Source: Planctomycetota bacterium
GTDB lineage: Bacteria; Planctomycetota; Phycisphaerae; Sedimentisphaerales; Anaerobacaceae
Assembly: GCA_026386835.1 (NCBI GenBank)
Contig: JAPLMV010000173.1
Span: 1-6,404 of the forward strand
Length of the DNA stretch: 6,404 nucleotides
Direction: 5' to 3'
Shown one piece after another: positions 4,397-6,404 of the stretch. The first letter of the stretch is position 1. Every line of letters begins with the position of its first letter. The translations under genes were made by a program, and so were the position numbers. The notes beneath the pieces were generated by a model. The model worked only from the letters and a program-made list of their open reading frames with translations. It was not told the DNA's origin and made no database searches.

Positions 4397-6404
4397 TTAA
4401 TTGAAATTAACCTTAACTGTTGCAATACCGTTTGCAGGGATATTAACAGTAAAGCTGTTCAGTGTCATTTCAACGGATGCCGTTAAAGGCCGTTCAAGCA
4501 AATCCGTCTGGACAGCCTGTTCGATATTTCCAAAAACTGACTTATCCAGCACAACTATTGCCGAGGTATCTTTTCCGGCAGTCTCAAGCAGTCTTAATAT
4601 AATGCCGGAACCGTCTTCGGATTTTTTCAAAGCTGCAATCAGGACGTTCTCGGCAGAAACCGAGACAAGGTCGCCGGTCTTTGCTGGGAATCGACCCTTA
4701 TGAATATCGGTATTAATAACCTGCAGGGGATGATTGAAAATTGTCCCAAGTCTTATCATTTTATCAATAGAGATTTTTCCATTATGCGGCACTAAAGCCA
4801 TACGCATAGTATGTTCGCCCATTTCAGGAAGCGGGTCGGGCATATAGCTTGAGCGAAGCAGTGTCAGAGACAATGTGGAACCGTCAAGTGAATGGCCATT
4901 TTTGCAGTCATTCAATAAGAGACAGCCTGCGGCTTCATTGGAATCCTTAACAGAACCTGTTACATCAGCCCAGTTAATGGCAGGCACTTCCTGACCCTGA
5001 TTTAAGTTTCGCTCAATCGCACCAAAAGGTATTTCATAGGTTGCTTTTGCATTTTTCAACGCAAATGGGAATTGAATACGAAGCTTTGGCGTACCAATTT
5101 CCTGAGAGCCTCTTTCCAGCCAGTTTGCCTTGACGGCAATTTCCAGCCAGGATTGACCGCTGCCAAGTGAATAAGTTACCGTTATGGTCGAATCATTAAG
5201 TTTCATAACGGATTCAATTGACGCTATAAATTGACCCTGCTGTTTTCTTGTTAAGGAAACAAGGTTCAATGGGGAAATTCTTTTTATGGTTTCACACATT
5301 GTCCACGCAGACATCTCGCAGTGCTTTTCTATGAGATATTCTATGGCCGCAAAGGGTTTATCTTTTCCAGCCAGATTAACACCTGAAGTTTTGTCAATAA
5401 GTTCTGTTACCGCTCCGGTTGAGGGGTCAAAGTCTATCTTCAGAAATTCATTCTCTATACCGTATGAACCAAATGACTTTACCGTCCCGTCATTACCATC
5501 CTGCTTTGTACTTTTCTCAATTATATAAGTGCTGTAACCAAGGGCATCAACGGAAGCCGGAAACACCACATCGATGTAATTATGGCCCCAGTAATTTCCG
5601 GAGCCGACCTTCTGTGCGTTTATAATTTTCCCAGGAGGCGTACGAACAGCAAATTTTTTATCATCAGTTTTATCCGAATCATCAACAGCTTCCCAGATGC
5701 TGACCTTTACGAGTTCATTTCGTCTGCACACAACAGGGTTAAATACTACCACGGCATGCGGATAACCGTTTGCCTGGCTGACGGAAGAGGCATAGCCTAA
5801 AACCGTCCCGCAGCCGGCACCGGCTCCCATACCAGTTGAAGGCTGCTTATCGTTTGTATCTGTTTTCACAAGACCTGCAAACGATGTGTCCACTTCCGCC
5901 GCAACCGCCCGCAGTGAGTTGGTTGTTACCATTCCTGTTATTGCCGCCGACTGCTGGAACAGTCCCGACTGATATTCGCGTGTCCAGTGGACTCCTGAGC
6001 CAGGCAGGATATCGTGGAAATGGCCGAACAGAGTATTTATCCAGGCTTCTCGCAGCTTATCATCGGGCACTTTTTTCCCAACCATAGTGGACGCCAAAAC
6101 TGAAGCGTTTTCGGCATCCTGAATCTGACATTCGGCCAGCCGATTGAGCTTTTTTATCTGGCTCTGTGAAGTGTAACAGCCGGTAAATTCAAAATTAAGC
6201 TCTCCCTTTATCACAGGGAATTTATCGCCGTATTTTTCAATTGTTTCAAAATACTTATTCACGGTGGTCATCTTAAAATTAGGATAAATCGGCCATGAAT
6301 TCATGTCGATACATCGCATTATATCCTGTCTGGTTGGTCCGCCGCCGTGGTCGCCGACGCCGTACACATGCAGCCAGTCTTTCAGACCTGTTTTTTCACA
6401 GAAT
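4397..6404 (-). CDS. Alpha-mannosidase, glycoside hydrolase family 38 (5' end outside the window)
   Basis: The C-terminal 668 residues of a GH38 alpha-mannosidase, a zinc-dependent retaining enzyme that removes alpha-linked mannose from glycans. The frame is open to the window edge (FCEKTGLKDWLHVYGVGDHG...), so the GTG at 6367 is internal and not a start. Counting from the edge, GDHGGGPT (17-24) ends the visible part of the catalytic barrel. GELNFEFTGCYTSQSQIK (about 67-84) starts the helical middle domain, and HFHDILPGSG (128-137) carries the conserved His-Asp that supplies a zinc ligand in this family (His130 by comparison with Drosophila Golgi mannosidase II). The rest, from about 200, is the beta-rich Glyco_hydro_38 C-terminal region. 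The catalytic nucleophile and the first zinc ligands lie upstream, outside the window, so activity cannot be judged. Cellular location cannot be told without the N-terminus. The gene ends convergently, 45 bp from the zinc-ribbon gene. Confidence 0.93.
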   Translation of the reverse strand, partial: FCEKTGLKDWLHVYGVGDHGGGPTRQDIMRCIDMNSWPIYPNFKMTTVNKYFETIEKYGDKFPVIKGELNFEFTGCYTSQSQIKKLNRLAECQIQDAENASVLASTMVGKKVPDDKLREAWINTLFGHFHDILPGSGVHWTREYQSGLFQQSAAITGMVTTNSLRAVAAEVDTSFAGLVKTDTNDKQPSTGMGAGAGCGTVLGYASSVSQANGYPHAVVVFNPVVCRRNELVKVSIWEAVDDSDKTDDKKFAVRTPPGKIINAQKVGSGNYWGHNYIDVVFPASVDALGYSTYIIEKSTKQDGNDGTVKSFGSYGIENEFLKIDFDPSTGAVTELIDKTSGVNLAGKDKPFAAIEYLIEKHCEMSAWTMCETIKRISPLNLVSLTRKQQGQFIASIESVMKLNDSTITVTYSLGSGQSWLEIAVKANWLERGSQEIGTPKLRIQFPFALKNAKATYEIPFGAIERNLNQGQEVPAINWADVTGSVKDSNEAAGCLLLNDCKNGHSLDGSTLSLTLLRSSYMPDPLPEMGEHTMRMALVPHNGKISIDKMIRLGTIFNHPLQVINTDIHKGRFPAKTGDLVSVSAENVLIAALKKSEDGSGIILRLLETAGKDTSAIVVLDKSVFGNIEQAVQTDLLERPLTASVEMTLNSFTVNIPANGIATVKVNFN

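Noticed and set aside
4028..4404. Other-frame ORFs over the zinc-ribbon gene (4028-4219 minus, 4141-4404 plus)
   Set aside because: They overlap the CxxC/membrane protein completely or largely and show no domain, signal or ribosome site.
6365..6367. GTG as the start of the mannosidase
   Set aside because: The frame stays open to the window edge with family-like sequence (DWLHVYGVGDHG), so the gene is cut by the window.

Overview
The window looks like ordinary chromosomal DNA from a free-living Gram-negative bacterium. My best guess is a member of the Planctomycetota or the wider PVC group. The guess rests on the gene mix (a GH38 alpha-mannosidase, a glycine-rich RRM protein, a SYLF-domain lipoprotein) and on uneven Shine-Dalgarno use. 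It is an inference, since no rRNA or other taxonomic marker is present. I see no insertion sequence, phage gene, CRISPR array or tRNA.

Layout, left to right. Positions 1-57 may hold the last codons of a plus-strand gene. Three minus-strand genes follow, in transcription order from the right: a VanY-type (M15B) D,D-carboxypeptidase with a signal peptide (2003-2785), a divergent dicarboxylate/amino acid:cation symporter (725-1960) and a SYLF-domain lipoprotein (74-613). The carboxypeptidase and symporter are 42 bp apart and could be co-transcribed. A strong rho-independent terminator at 638-669 separates the symporter from the lipoprotein. Three plus-strand genes come next: an unrecognised 62-residue protein (2957-3145), a single-RRM RNA-binding protein with a Gly/Arg tail (3568-3945), and a small zinc-ribbon protein with two membrane helices (4040-4351). 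The right end is the C-terminal two thirds or so of a GH38 alpha-mannosidase on the minus strand. Its 5' end lies beyond position 6404.

The RRM gene is the best-defined transcription unit. It has a near-consensus sigma-70 promoter (TTGACA-17-TATATT, 3243-3271) behind an A/T-rich tract, an unusually long leader of about 290 nt with several potential hairpins, a good Shine-Dalgarno and a strong terminator (3978-4010). This resembles known cold-shock and self-regulated RNA-binding protein genes, and the leader is the most interesting element here.

The genes do not form one pathway. Envelope functions dominate: peptidoglycan trimming, a lipid-binding lipoprotein, amino-acid or organic-acid uptake and a small membrane zinc-ribbon protein. 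Glycan breakdown and RNA binding are added to these. I found no convincing new multi-gene system. The items worth a second look are the RRM leader, the symporter's missing substrate-binding arginines and altered sodium-site Asn, the widened zinc-ligand spacing in the M15B enzyme, and a six-codon upstream ORF overlapping the symporter start.
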